From assembly GCA_025463055.1 (NCBI GenBank), contig JAOAPV010000047.1, forward strand, positions 84,201 through 148,200: 64,000 bases of DNA, in the 5' to 3' direction. Every line of letters begins with the position of its first letter. Positions within the stretch are counted from its first letter, which is position 1. The position numbers and the translations under genes are program-made. The notes below the pieces were generated by a model. That model worked only from the letters and a program-made list of their open reading frames with translations, had not been told where the DNA came from and made no database searches. Source of the stretch: Candidatus Acidiferrum typicum. GTDB taxonomy: Bacteria; Acidobacteriota; Terriglobia; Acidiferrales; UBA7541. Below are positions 58,176 to 64,000 of the stretch, piece after piece.

Positions 58176-58982
58176 TCAATTCAATTTGCTAATGGCCCAA
58201 TCCGCCCGCTGCCGCACCGTTGGATTCAGATTCGGTAGCTTCCGCAGCTTCTCCAGCCCCGGAGCCGCCTCCGCATCGCGCCATTCCACCAATTGGTCGA
58301 TCAGCGCAACTTGCATCAGCGGTGATTGCTGCTCCTGCAACGCGTCCAGCACGGTTTTTTTCACCTGCGGCTGACCCGCATGTCGGCTCAGCGCATCCAG
58401 CGCCGCCAGCCGCACGTCCACGCTCTGGTCATACCGCAACGTATGCATCAGCGCCGAAAGCACCTGCGGATCGAGATGCTCCTCCCGCCGCGTCCACGTC
58501 ACGCCCTCCAGCCGCTGGCTCGCCGACTGTTGCTGCAGCATCGAGAGCGCAACCATCTGCCGCATGCTCGTCAACTCCGTATGCATCGCCGCCAAATCCT
58601 GCGAGTTCGATTTCGCGCCGCCAAGTTGGAGTCCCAGATACGTTCCAAGCGCCACCAGCGCGATGCTCCACGCCACCGCACCCACCGGCGAACGCAGCCA
58701 CTGGAACACGCTCCAAATGGACGTCCCCTTATCCGTCGTGCGTCGCGTCACTACTCCACTTCCTTGGCCCGCCTGGTAAGCCTGTAGCATTGCGTCGAAT
58801 CGCGCCCGCCCCGCCGGGCTCGGCTGCTCATCGGGAATCAGCGCAAGCTGCTTCCAGAGTCCCGCTACCTCTCTGCACTCAACGCAGCTCTCCAAGTGCC
58901 GTTCCACAATGTTCTTCCGCTCGCCTTGCAAGCCCTGTTGCAAATAATCGGGCAAGAGCTCCGCGATCTCTTCACATTTCAT
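58176..58982 (-). CDS. Anti-sigma factor with zinc-binding domain, membrane helix and HEAT-like tail
   Basis: 268 residues. The N-terminus has the ZAS zinc motif H-x3-C-x2-C at residues 29-36 (ERHLESCVECREVA), typical of zf-HC2 anti-sigma factors. One membrane helix follows (VGAVAWSIALVALGTYLGLQ, about 105-125). The periplasmic tail has a HEAT-like helical repeat (VDVRLAALDALSRHAGQPQV; LMQVALIDQLVEWRDAEAAP). It overlaps the sigma gene by 4 bp (ATGA), so both are made together. It should hold the sigma factor inactive until an envelope signal; a HEAT-type sensor domain is unusual for this group. DUF4097 genes follow. Confidence 0.9.
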   Translation of the reverse strand: MKCEEIAELLPDYLQQGLQGERKNIVERHLESCVECREVAGLWKQLALIPDEQPSPAGRARFDAMLQAYQAGQGSGVVTRRTTDKGTSIWSVFQWLRSPVGAVAWSIALVALGTYLGLQLGGAKSNSQDLAAMHTELTSMRQMVALSMLQQQSASQRLEGVTWTRREEHLDPQVLSALMHTLRYDQSVDVRLAALDALSRHAGQPQVKKTVLDALQEQQSPLMQVALIDQLVEWRDAEAAPGLEKLRKLPNLNPTVRQRADWAISKLN

Positions 58983-59614
58983 GTCATCCTCCGCGGCGGA
59001 AAATTTTGTGCCGCAGCACGTTGCGCAGAACTAGCCGGGGCAGCCTGCAACTGATGGAAAATTTGCCGCAGCTCCTGCATCGCCCGGTGGATTCGCACCT
59101 TCACCGTCGCCACGCCGCATCCCACCAGCCGCGCCACATCCTCGTACGGAAGCTCCTGAAACCGGCACAGCACCAGCAACTCGCGCTTTTCCTCCGGCAG
59201 CTCCATCATTGCCCGGTGCAATAATTCGGACTCCTGTTGTTGCTGCGCGGGATCGCCCGGCGCTACCGCTGGCGCCATCTCCGGTTCGAATGGCACCTGC
59301 GGCCGGCTCTTCCGAAAATGATCGATGCGCGCGTTCCGCGCGATTTGATAGATCCACGCGCGAAATGGAGTCCCGTCCCGGAACGTCTGCCGATGCCTCA
59401 GAATCCGCAAAAACACCTCCTGCACAAGGTCCTCGCTAAGCGCCCGATCTCCGGTCAGCTTCGCGTAAAAGTTGTAAAGCGGCGCGTGATAGCGTTCGAA
59501 CAACACCCCTAGCATCTCCCCCGCGCCGTCACGCACCTGCAGCATCAACTCCTCGTCAGTTACCGAGTGCATTCTCGGATGGTCTTCCCTGGGCCAATCA
59601 TCTTGCCCCTGCAT
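58979..59614 (-). CDS. ECF-type RNA polymerase sigma factor
   Basis: 211 residues from ATG 59614; ATG 59572 (MHSVTDEELM) is a fair alternative. Region 2 is clear (FERYHAPLYNFYAKLTGDRA; SEDLVQEVFLRILRHRQTF; PFRAWIYQIARNARIDHFRK), and region 4 follows (LPEEKRELLVLCRFQELPYE; VARLVGCGVATVKVRIHRAM). Sigma-1.1 and region 3 are absent, as in all ECF factors. It heads a four-gene operon with its anti-sigma factor and two DUF4097 proteins. Self-control of the operon is likely but no promoter copy was found. Confidence 0.95.
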   Translation of the reverse strand: MQGQDDWPREDHPRMHSVTDEELMLQVRDGAGEMLGVLFERYHAPLYNFYAKLTGDRALSEDLVQEVFLRILRHRQTFRDGTPFRAWIYQIARNARIDHFRKSRPQVPFEPEMAPAVAPGDPAQQQQESELLHRAMMELPEEKRELLVLCRFQELPYEDVARLVGCGVATVKVRIHRAMQELRQIFHQLQAAPASSAQRAAAQNFPPRRMT

Positions 59615-59686
59615 ACGCGAATACCGCCAAATGCGGAAAAGGTTACATCCGCAAGGCGTGAACGGGAAGGTAGCTAAATATGGAGT

Positions 59687-59704
59687 GCGGTAGCTTGCTA
59701 CCGC
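59687..59704 (+). repeat. Perfect palindromic hairpin GCGGTAGC-TT-GCTACCGC
   Basis: An 8-bp perfect stem with a two-base loop followed by TTTAAAGGC, between the sigma gene and the SAM hydrolase gene. It may be a repeat of the same class as other intergenic hairpins here, or a weak rightward terminator. Confidence 0.5.
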
Positions 59705-59774
59705 TTTAAAGGCTGTAGCGTCATCGAGGCGACTGGCAAACGACTGAGACCTGAAGCTCTATCGGCTTCGACGG

Positions 59775-60719
59775 TCAGCGAACCCTAAACGGCAAGCCCT
59801 TGCGCGGAATGAAGACCTTGTCAGGCGGCATAACATTAAATTTCTTAGCGTAGCTGCCCTGGTTTACCGCAATCCCCACGCGACCCCGAGAATCCACATA
59901 AAGCAGCGACTCGCCCACTGCAACATCCATAAACGTTTTCGCGAACGGCAGCGCGATCATCTTCTTGTTGATTTGCACAAGCACCTTATCGCCGACGTTG
60001 TATCCAAGCTGCTTCAAATCCTCCCCCGGAATATTCGTAATCAGCGACCCGTATGGATCATCGAGCCCAATAATGTCTCCGTCGATCCCTTTCTCGGAAA
60101 GGACGGCGCTTTTCATCGACAGCCGCACAAGCTGCTGCACAGGCGGCCCCACCAGATTGAATTCCCATCCAGCCGCCAGATGCGCCGCCGCCGGCGAAAA
60201 AATGTCCCGCCCATGAAACGTCGAAGATAGCGGCGAATCGATCATCCAGTGTTGATTCGTGATTTCCCGCGCCTCCGCCAGTCCGTCGCGATCCACGACC
60301 GGTGTAATCACTCCATTGTCCGGAAGAATGAAATACTGCCCCTTCTTCGACTTCACCGCGATCGCCTTCCGCGAAGTTCCCACGCCCGGATCGACCACCA
60401 CAAGAAACACCGTCCCCGCCGGATAATACGGCGTCACCCCATAGAGAAACCGCGAAGCCTCCTCAATCGAAAACGGCGTCACCTGGTGCGTAATGTCCAT
60501 GATTCGAACGTCCGGCGCGATGCCGTAAATCACCCCCCGGCAAATCGCCACCGCATCGTTCGCCGCCCCAAAATCCGTCATAAACACAATCGCCGGCCGC
60601 CCCGAAGCCGCCTGCGCAGACGCTGGCGCCGCCGTCTGCCGCGAGCACGCGCCAAGGCAAAGCGCCACTGCTATCACCAAAGCGCCAAATCCATTCACGA
60701 GCGAAATCCGCAAACGCAT
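59775..60719 (-). CDS. Lipoprotein S-adenosylmethionine hydrolase-like protein (DUF62 / SAM hydroxide adenosyltransferase)
   Basis: 314 residues from ATG 60719, with GAGGAGG five bases upstream. The N-terminus is a lipoprotein signal with lipobox CLGAC followed by an Ala/Ser linker. The body is the DUF62 fold: IVFMTDFGAANDAVAICRG, MDITHQVTPFSIEEASRFLY, FLVVVDPGVGTSRKAIAVKS, FILPDNGVITPVVDRDG, STFHGRDIFSPAAAHLAAG, and the C-terminal barrel (DIIGLDDPYGSLITNIPGED; QGSYAKKFNVMPPDK). The Asp of MTDFG and the Asn of LPDNG are the usual ligand residues. The family cleaves SAM to adenosine and methionine; relatives make fluoro- or chloro-adenosine. Export of such an enzyme is unexpected, since SAM is cytoplasmic. 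Confidence 0.9.
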   Translation of the reverse strand: MRLRISLVNGFGALVIAVALCLGACSRQTAAPASAQAASGRPAIVFMTDFGAANDAVAICRGVIYGIAPDVRIMDITHQVTPFSIEEASRFLYGVTPYYPAGTVFLVVVDPGVGTSRKAIAVKSKKGQYFILPDNGVITPVVDRDGLAEAREITNQHWMIDSPLSSTFHGRDIFSPAAAHLAAGWEFNLVGPPVQQLVRLSMKSAVLSEKGIDGDIIGLDDPYGSLITNIPGEDLKQLGYNVGDKVLVQINKKMIALPFAKTFMDVAVGESLLYVDSRGRVGIAVNQGSYAKKFNVMPPDKVFIPRKGLPFRVR

Positions 60720-60911
60720 CAAGCCTCCTCGGGCCAAAATTATACTCGAAGCCCAACCGAAAACCGGTCAACCCGCACAGCCCAAGCGCGTCGTCCCTGC
60801 TAACTCTGCCTTCTTTTATTACTCTCTGAGCATCAAATAACCGCTTAGCGCAGCCCCAGCCGTGGCCCAGCCGGCCTCCTGTCTAGCGAAAGTATAAAAA
60901 GGAGAAATAAA

Positions 60912-62015
60912 GTGCGTCGAAGTGCGACTTTGGCTGCGTCGTGGTGTGTCTGGGTATTGGTCTCGTCGTTTTTCTCAGCTCCGGCTGCAAACGCCGATCA
61001 GGTGACTCTAAAAAATGGCGACCGCCTCACCGGAACCATCGTCAAGTCCGATGGCAAGTGTCTACTGCTGAAAACAGACGCCGCCGGCGAAGTAACACTG
61101 AAGTGGGATGCCGTCAGCGCCATCGTCTCGTCGCAGCCGCTAAGCGTGCAGTTGAACAACGGTCAGACGCTCTCCGGCAACGTCACCACGGACGACGGCA
61201 AGTTCGCTGTTACCACGCCAGATCGTGGCCAAGTCTCCGCGCCGCGCGACGCCGTCGTCGCCATACGCAACGCCCAAGAACAAAGCGACTACGATCGCCT
61301 GCAGCATCCGCGCCTAATCGACCTCTGGAGCGGCCTCTTCGACACCGGCCTCCGCGAAACGCGCGGCAACTCCGCTCTCCTCGCCTTCAGTCTCTCCGCA
61401 AAAGCCGCTCGAGTAACCAAGCGCACCAAGCTCAGCCTCTACGCAACGTCCGTCTACGCCACCGATAACACCACGCCTCCCGGCCGCACCACCGCCAACG
61501 CCATCGAAGGCGGCGCCCGCTTCGACTACAACCTCACCCCGCGCTTTTTCGTCTTCGCCCTAACTGATTTCGCCTTCGATCAGTTTCAGCACCTCGACCT
61601 GCGCAGCGTAATCGGTGGCGGCGCCGGCCTTCACGTCATCAAGACCACGAACACCACCTTCGACGTATTCGCCGGCGCCAACTACGACCAGGAAAGATTT
61701 TCTCCCAATCCGCCGCTGGTCCTAACCAGCATCACCCGCAACGTCGCAGAAGTTCTCGCCGGCGAAGAGCTAAGTTGGAAGCTCAACAATCGCGTCTCCT
61801 TCGACGAACGCTTCACCGCCTTCCCCAACGTAAGCGACCTCGGCCAATATCGTTTCCAGTTCGACGCCACCGCCGCCACCAAACTAAAGTCCTGGCTAAG
61901 CTGGCAAGTGACCGTCAGCGACCGCTACCTAAGCAATCCGCTTCCCGGCCTAAAGTCCAACGACGAGCTCCTCTCCACCGGCCTGCGCCTAACCTTCGGC
62001 AAAGGCAACTTCTAA
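60912..62015 (+). CDS. Exported DUF481-family protein
   Basis: 367 residues from a GTG at 60912 with AAAAGGAGAAA upstream. Signal peptide (VWVLVSSFFSAPAANADQ). The N-terminal half has two small beta units that look alike (VTLKNGDRLTGTIVKSDGKC and VQLNNGQTLSGNVTTDDGKF), as in SH3-like SLA1 domains often joined to DUF481. The rest (about 135-367) is a DUF481 outer-membrane-type beta barrel (TRGNSALLAFSLSAKAARVT; IEGGARFDYNLTPRFFVFAL), ending in an aromatic residue (LRLTFGKGNF), as outer-membrane proteins do. Function unknown. Confidence 0.9.
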   Translation: MRRSATLAASWCVWVLVSSFFSAPAANADQVTLKNGDRLTGTIVKSDGKCLLLKTDAAGEVTLKWDAVSAIVSSQPLSVQLNNGQTLSGNVTTDDGKFAVTTPDRGQVSAPRDAVVAIRNAQEQSDYDRLQHPRLIDLWSGLFDTGLRETRGNSALLAFSLSAKAARVTKRTKLSLYATSVYATDNTTPPGRTTANAIEGGARFDYNLTPRFFVFALTDFAFDQFQHLDLRSVIGGGAGLHVIKTTNTTFDVFAGANYDQERFSPNPPLVLTSITRNVAEVLAGEELSWKLNNRVSFDERFTAFPNVSDLGQYRFQFDATAATKLKSWLSWQVTVSDRYLSNPLPGLKSNDELLSTGLRLTFGKGNF

Positions 62016-62060
62016 ATCCTTGCCGGCCGTTCGTCTTTGCTCGGTTTCGTGAGTTTGTGA

Positions 62061-62480
62061 TTAAGGCGTCCAGGGATTAACCACTGGCACTGAGAGGTCC
62101 GCAAAGTGAGCCGTGTTGCGCGTGGCGAGCGTCGCGCGAGTGGACAGCGCAATTCCCGCGATCATAGTGTCCCGATAATCGCCAGGGCGGCCTTGCGGTT
62201 TGCGCGACGCCATCAGATCTCCAGCCTGTAGTGCGGCAGCCGAATCGAACATCGCAATGCGCTCTTCGATTTTTTCCAGTAGCAGGGTTTCCAGTGATTG
62301 AAACATTCTGCCCCGACGCATACCCTTGGGCATTATCTGGAGCCCGTAGCGAAGCTCCATCACTGTAATCGACGTAATCCAAATGGAAGATCGCGGTTGG
62401 TTATCCAGCCACTGCAGCACTGGTCCTTCTGGTGCCGGCCTCATTAGGGCAGAAATGACATTGGTGTCCAGGAGTATCAT
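62061..62480 (-). CDS. fitB: PIN-domain toxin, FitB/VapC-like
   Basis: 139 residues. PIN acidic residues are in place: Asp5 (MILLDTNVISALM), Glu42 (SITVMELRYG), and Asp101/Asp104 (RPGDYRDTMIAGI), followed by ATLATRNTAHFADLSVPVVN. This last pattern is that of FitB-type toxins. The RNase acts on tRNA or mRNA in relatives. Its ATG overlaps the antitoxin stop by 4 bp, the classical order with antitoxin first. No sign of decay. Confidence 0.93.
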   Translation of the reverse strand: MILLDTNVISALMRPAPEGPVLQWLDNQPRSSIWITSITVMELRYGLQIMPKGMRRGRMFQSLETLLLEKIEERIAMFDSAAALQAGDLMASRKPQGRPGDYRDTMIAGIALSTRATLATRNTAHFADLSVPVVNPWTP

Positions 62481-62731
62481 TCCTCAAATTTAGCGGGCTC
62501 GATATGAAGGTCGTGGAATTCACCAATCTCCTCGCCATCTCTCAGTCCAACGTCCCGAAACAAGGAAGCAATCTCCGTTCCAAGTCCCTTGCGGCTCGAG
62601 GTTTCCGCCTTCGTGGCATCACGAAGAATCTCGCGAACTTCTTCCTCCATGCTGCGGCCGTGACGCTTGGCGCGACGCTGCAGCTTGGCCTTTACCTCAT
62701 TCTCGATATCGCGAACAATTAGTTGAGCCAT
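62477..62731 (-). CDS. fitA: Ribbon-helix-helix antitoxin, FitA-like
   Basis: 84 residues from ATG 62731, chosen because GGAG lies seven bases upstream; ATG 62752 would also be in frame. The start AQLIVRDIENEVKAKLQRRA with KRHGRSMEEEVREILRDA is the RHH DNA-binding domain of FitA/VapB antitoxins; the C-terminal tail (GEEIGEFHDLHIEPAKFEE) is the toxin-binding arm. It should neutralise the PIN toxin and repress the pair through the palindrome at 62758. Confidence 0.92.
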   Translation of the reverse strand: MAQLIVRDIENEVKAKLQRRAKRHGRSMEEEVREILRDATKAETSSRKGLGTEIASLFRDVGLRDGEEIGEFHDLHIEPAKFEE

Positions 62732-62757
62732 TGTCCACTCCTGCAAAATCATGTTTC

Positions 62758-62771
62758 GATATCATGATATC
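62758..62771. promoter_or_regulatory. Palindrome GATATCATGATATC upstream of fitA, probable operator
   Basis: A perfect 14-bp palindrome 27 bp upstream of the antitoxin ATG. RHH antitoxins bind such sites to repress their own operon, and an AT-rich palindrome at promoter distance fits well. Confidence 0.6.
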
Positions 62772-62843
62772 ACAAGGGCTAGGACGGCAGGTGAAACAGA
62801 TGCTGCGTAAGAATTGGGACGAGTTCGCAGCACTCTGCAGTAG

Positions 62844-63029
62844 TTAGGACTTGCCGTCCACCTTCACCTTGCTAACCATCGCCAACACCGCGCGATAAAA
62901 CGGCTGCAAGAATTCCGCCGCCGCCACCGGACTTTTCGTCGCTTGCTCGCCCAGCAGACCTTGCAAGTGTCCATCCTTCAAGAAAATCGTCTGCACCAGG
63001 ATTGCCGCCGCTGCTTCGTTGCCTTCCAT
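62844..63029 (-). CDS. Small protein of unknown function
   Basis: 61 residues from ATG 63029, strongly supported by AAAGGAG eight bases upstream. The protein (start MEGNEAAAAILVQTIF, end YRAVLAMVSKVKVDGKS) is mainly helical and soluble, with no membrane segment or known motif. It lies between the FitAB operon and the divergent DUF3565 gene. Confidence 0.65.
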   Translation of the reverse strand: MEGNEAAAAILVQTIFLKDGHLQGLLGEQATKSPVAAAEFLQPFYRAVLAMVSKVKVDGKS

Positions 63030-63161
63030 GCTCGATACTCCTTTTGTGTGCTGCTTATTTGTGTGCAAGCGGAGTGTAACATTTCGCGCCCACTCGATGC
63101 CGGGCCGCGGCTCTTACCAGAATTTGGCGTACAAATAGGGCAAAAAGCGTAGAATGCTGAT

Positions 63162-63380
63162 ATGAAGCAGATGCGCTCGGTATCGGTCGGCACGCAGCGC
63201 AAAATCGTTGGTTTTCACATGGATGGAAACCGCGATTGGGTCGCCGAGCTCGACTGCGGCCATCAGAAGCACGTTCGCAACGATCCGCCCTACACCGACC
63301 ATCACTGGGTAACCACCGCCCAGGGACGCCTCGACCACATGGGCCAGGAATTAACCTGCTCCGCCTGCCGCCCCGCTTAA
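63162..63380 (+). CDS. DUF3565 family protein
   Basis: 72 residues. The core KIVGFHMDGNRDWVAELDCG, HQKHVRNDPPY and a final Cys pair (ELTCSACRPA) match the DUF3565 pattern; Cys/His content suggests a small metal-binding fold. Function unknown. The ribosome site is poor, so the exact start is uncertain. It is followed 74 bp later by the pirin gene on the same strand. Confidence 0.85.
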   Translation: MKQMRSVSVGTQRKIVGFHMDGNRDWVAELDCGHQKHVRNDPPYTDHHWVTTAQGRLDHMGQELTCSACRPA

Positions 63381-63454
63381 TTAATTTCTCCGCGACATGA
63401 CACTCGTTCCACTCCGGCGTAGACTGCGCTCTGAACCTCTTTTGGAGAACATCC

Positions 63455-64000
63455 ATGTCCATTCGACCCGTAAAGCGTCTGATCCGCAGTAAGCCCACCA
63501 CAGAAGGCGCCGGAGTTCACCTCCGCCGCGCCTTCGGTTTCGGCAACACCACTGAGTTCGATCCCTTCCTGCTCCTCGACGACTTTCGCAACGACGTCCC
63601 CGAAGATTATCTCGCCGGATTCCCGTGGCACCCGCACCGCGGCATCGAGACCATCACCTACGTACTCGCCGGAACGGTCGAGCATGGCGACAGCATCGGC
63701 AACCGCGGCGCCATCACCCCAGGTGACGTCCAGTGGATGACCGCCGGCAGCGGCATCATTCACCAGGAAATGCCCAAGGGCGACCACGCCGGCCGCATGC
63801 ACGGCTTCCAACTCTGGGCCAATCTCCCCGCCTCGCTGAAAATGACCCCGCCGCGCTACCAGGAAGTGAAATCGCCCGACATTCCGGAAATCACCGACGA
63901 CGACGGCACGCACGTCCGCCTCGTCTGCGGCAGTTTCTGGGGCAAGCGCGGCCCCGTCGACGGCATCGCCGCCGATCCCGTCTACATCGACGTCTCGGTA
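63455..64000 (+). CDS. Pirin family protein, 5' part (runs off the window)
   Basis: The first 182 codons are present; the gene continues beyond the window. It begins MSIRPVKRLIRSKPTTEGAG with GGAG eight bases upstream. Pirin cupin features are clear: FDPFLLLDDFRNDVPEDYLA, the metal-site His in FPWHPHRGIETITYVLAG and VEHGDSIGN, and SGIIHQEMP with the Glu-containing second half of the site. Bacterial pirins are iron-binding cupins; some oxidise quercetin, others affect central metabolism. The role here cannot be chosen. Confidence 0.93.
   Translation, partial: MSIRPVKRLIRSKPTTEGAGVHLRRAFGFGNTTEFDPFLLLDDFRNDVPEDYLAGFPWHPHRGIETITYVLAGTVEHGDSIGNRGAITPGDVQWMTAGSGIIHQEMPKGDHAGRMHGFQLWANLPASLKMTPPRYQEVKSPDIPEITDDDGTHVRLVCGSFWGKRGPVDGIAADPVYIDVSV

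Overview
The window looks like chromosomal DNA of a soil-type Acidobacteriota bacterium. The clues are three large permeases of the acidobacterial ADOP (duplicated orphan MacB/FtsX-like) type, one with a PadR regulator beside it, several secreted amidohydrolases, an alternative complex III / caa3-oxidase operon, and a secreted family (11725-12537) that I associate with this phylum. This assignment rests on gene content read by eye; no database search was made. Coding density is high. I see no CRISPR array, transposase, integrase or rRNA gene.

Layout. 1-8.7 kb: the 5' part of an ADOP permease, a tightly coupled operon of three amidohydrolase-fold genes (one with metal ligands, two without), and a complete ADOP permease. 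8.8-13.7 kb: an FKBP-type prolyl isomerase, an AsmA-like protein, an acidobacterial secreted protein and an orphan NarL-type sensor kinase. 13.9-19.9 kb: a 3' half of tRNA-Lys, an intact tRNA-Arg, a methyltransferase, a PadR regulator with its ADOP permease, and a broken amidohydrolase. 19.9-26.4 kb: a TIM-barrel hydrolase, an M24-fold protein with altered metal ligands, a small membrane protein, and a three-gene run (deoxyhypusine-synthase-like, CPBP protease, MtnA). 26.7-32.4 kb: a nine-haem cytochrome c, a cupredoxin-like secreted protein, and uvrA.

32.9-45.4 kb is the functional centre: one leftward transcription unit, actABCDEF, an unknown one-helix protein, a SCO copper chaperone, then ctaCDEF. 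It encodes a quinol-to-oxygen route: alternative complex III passes electrons from menaquinol to cytochrome c and on to a caa3-type oxidase whose subunit II carries its own haem c domain. tRNA-Asn follows at 45.9 kb.

46-64 kb: a short-chain dehydrogenase, another secreted amidohydrolase, small and large secreted proteins (a beta-propeller phosphoesterase, a PstS-like fragment, a TPR protein), an ECF sigma / anti-sigma operon that also encodes two DUF4097 proteins (one with a striking Asp/Met/Val repeat), a lipoprotein SAM hydrolase, a DUF481 protein, a FitAB-type toxin-antitoxin pair, DUF3565, and the start of a pirin gene.

The items I consider most worth following up are the amidohydrolase triad with two pseudoenzymes, the ECF-sigma operon with the acidic repeat protein, the DHS-like/CPBP/MtnA operon, the nine-haem cytochrome with a cupredoxin neighbour, and the orphan tRNA-Lys half.
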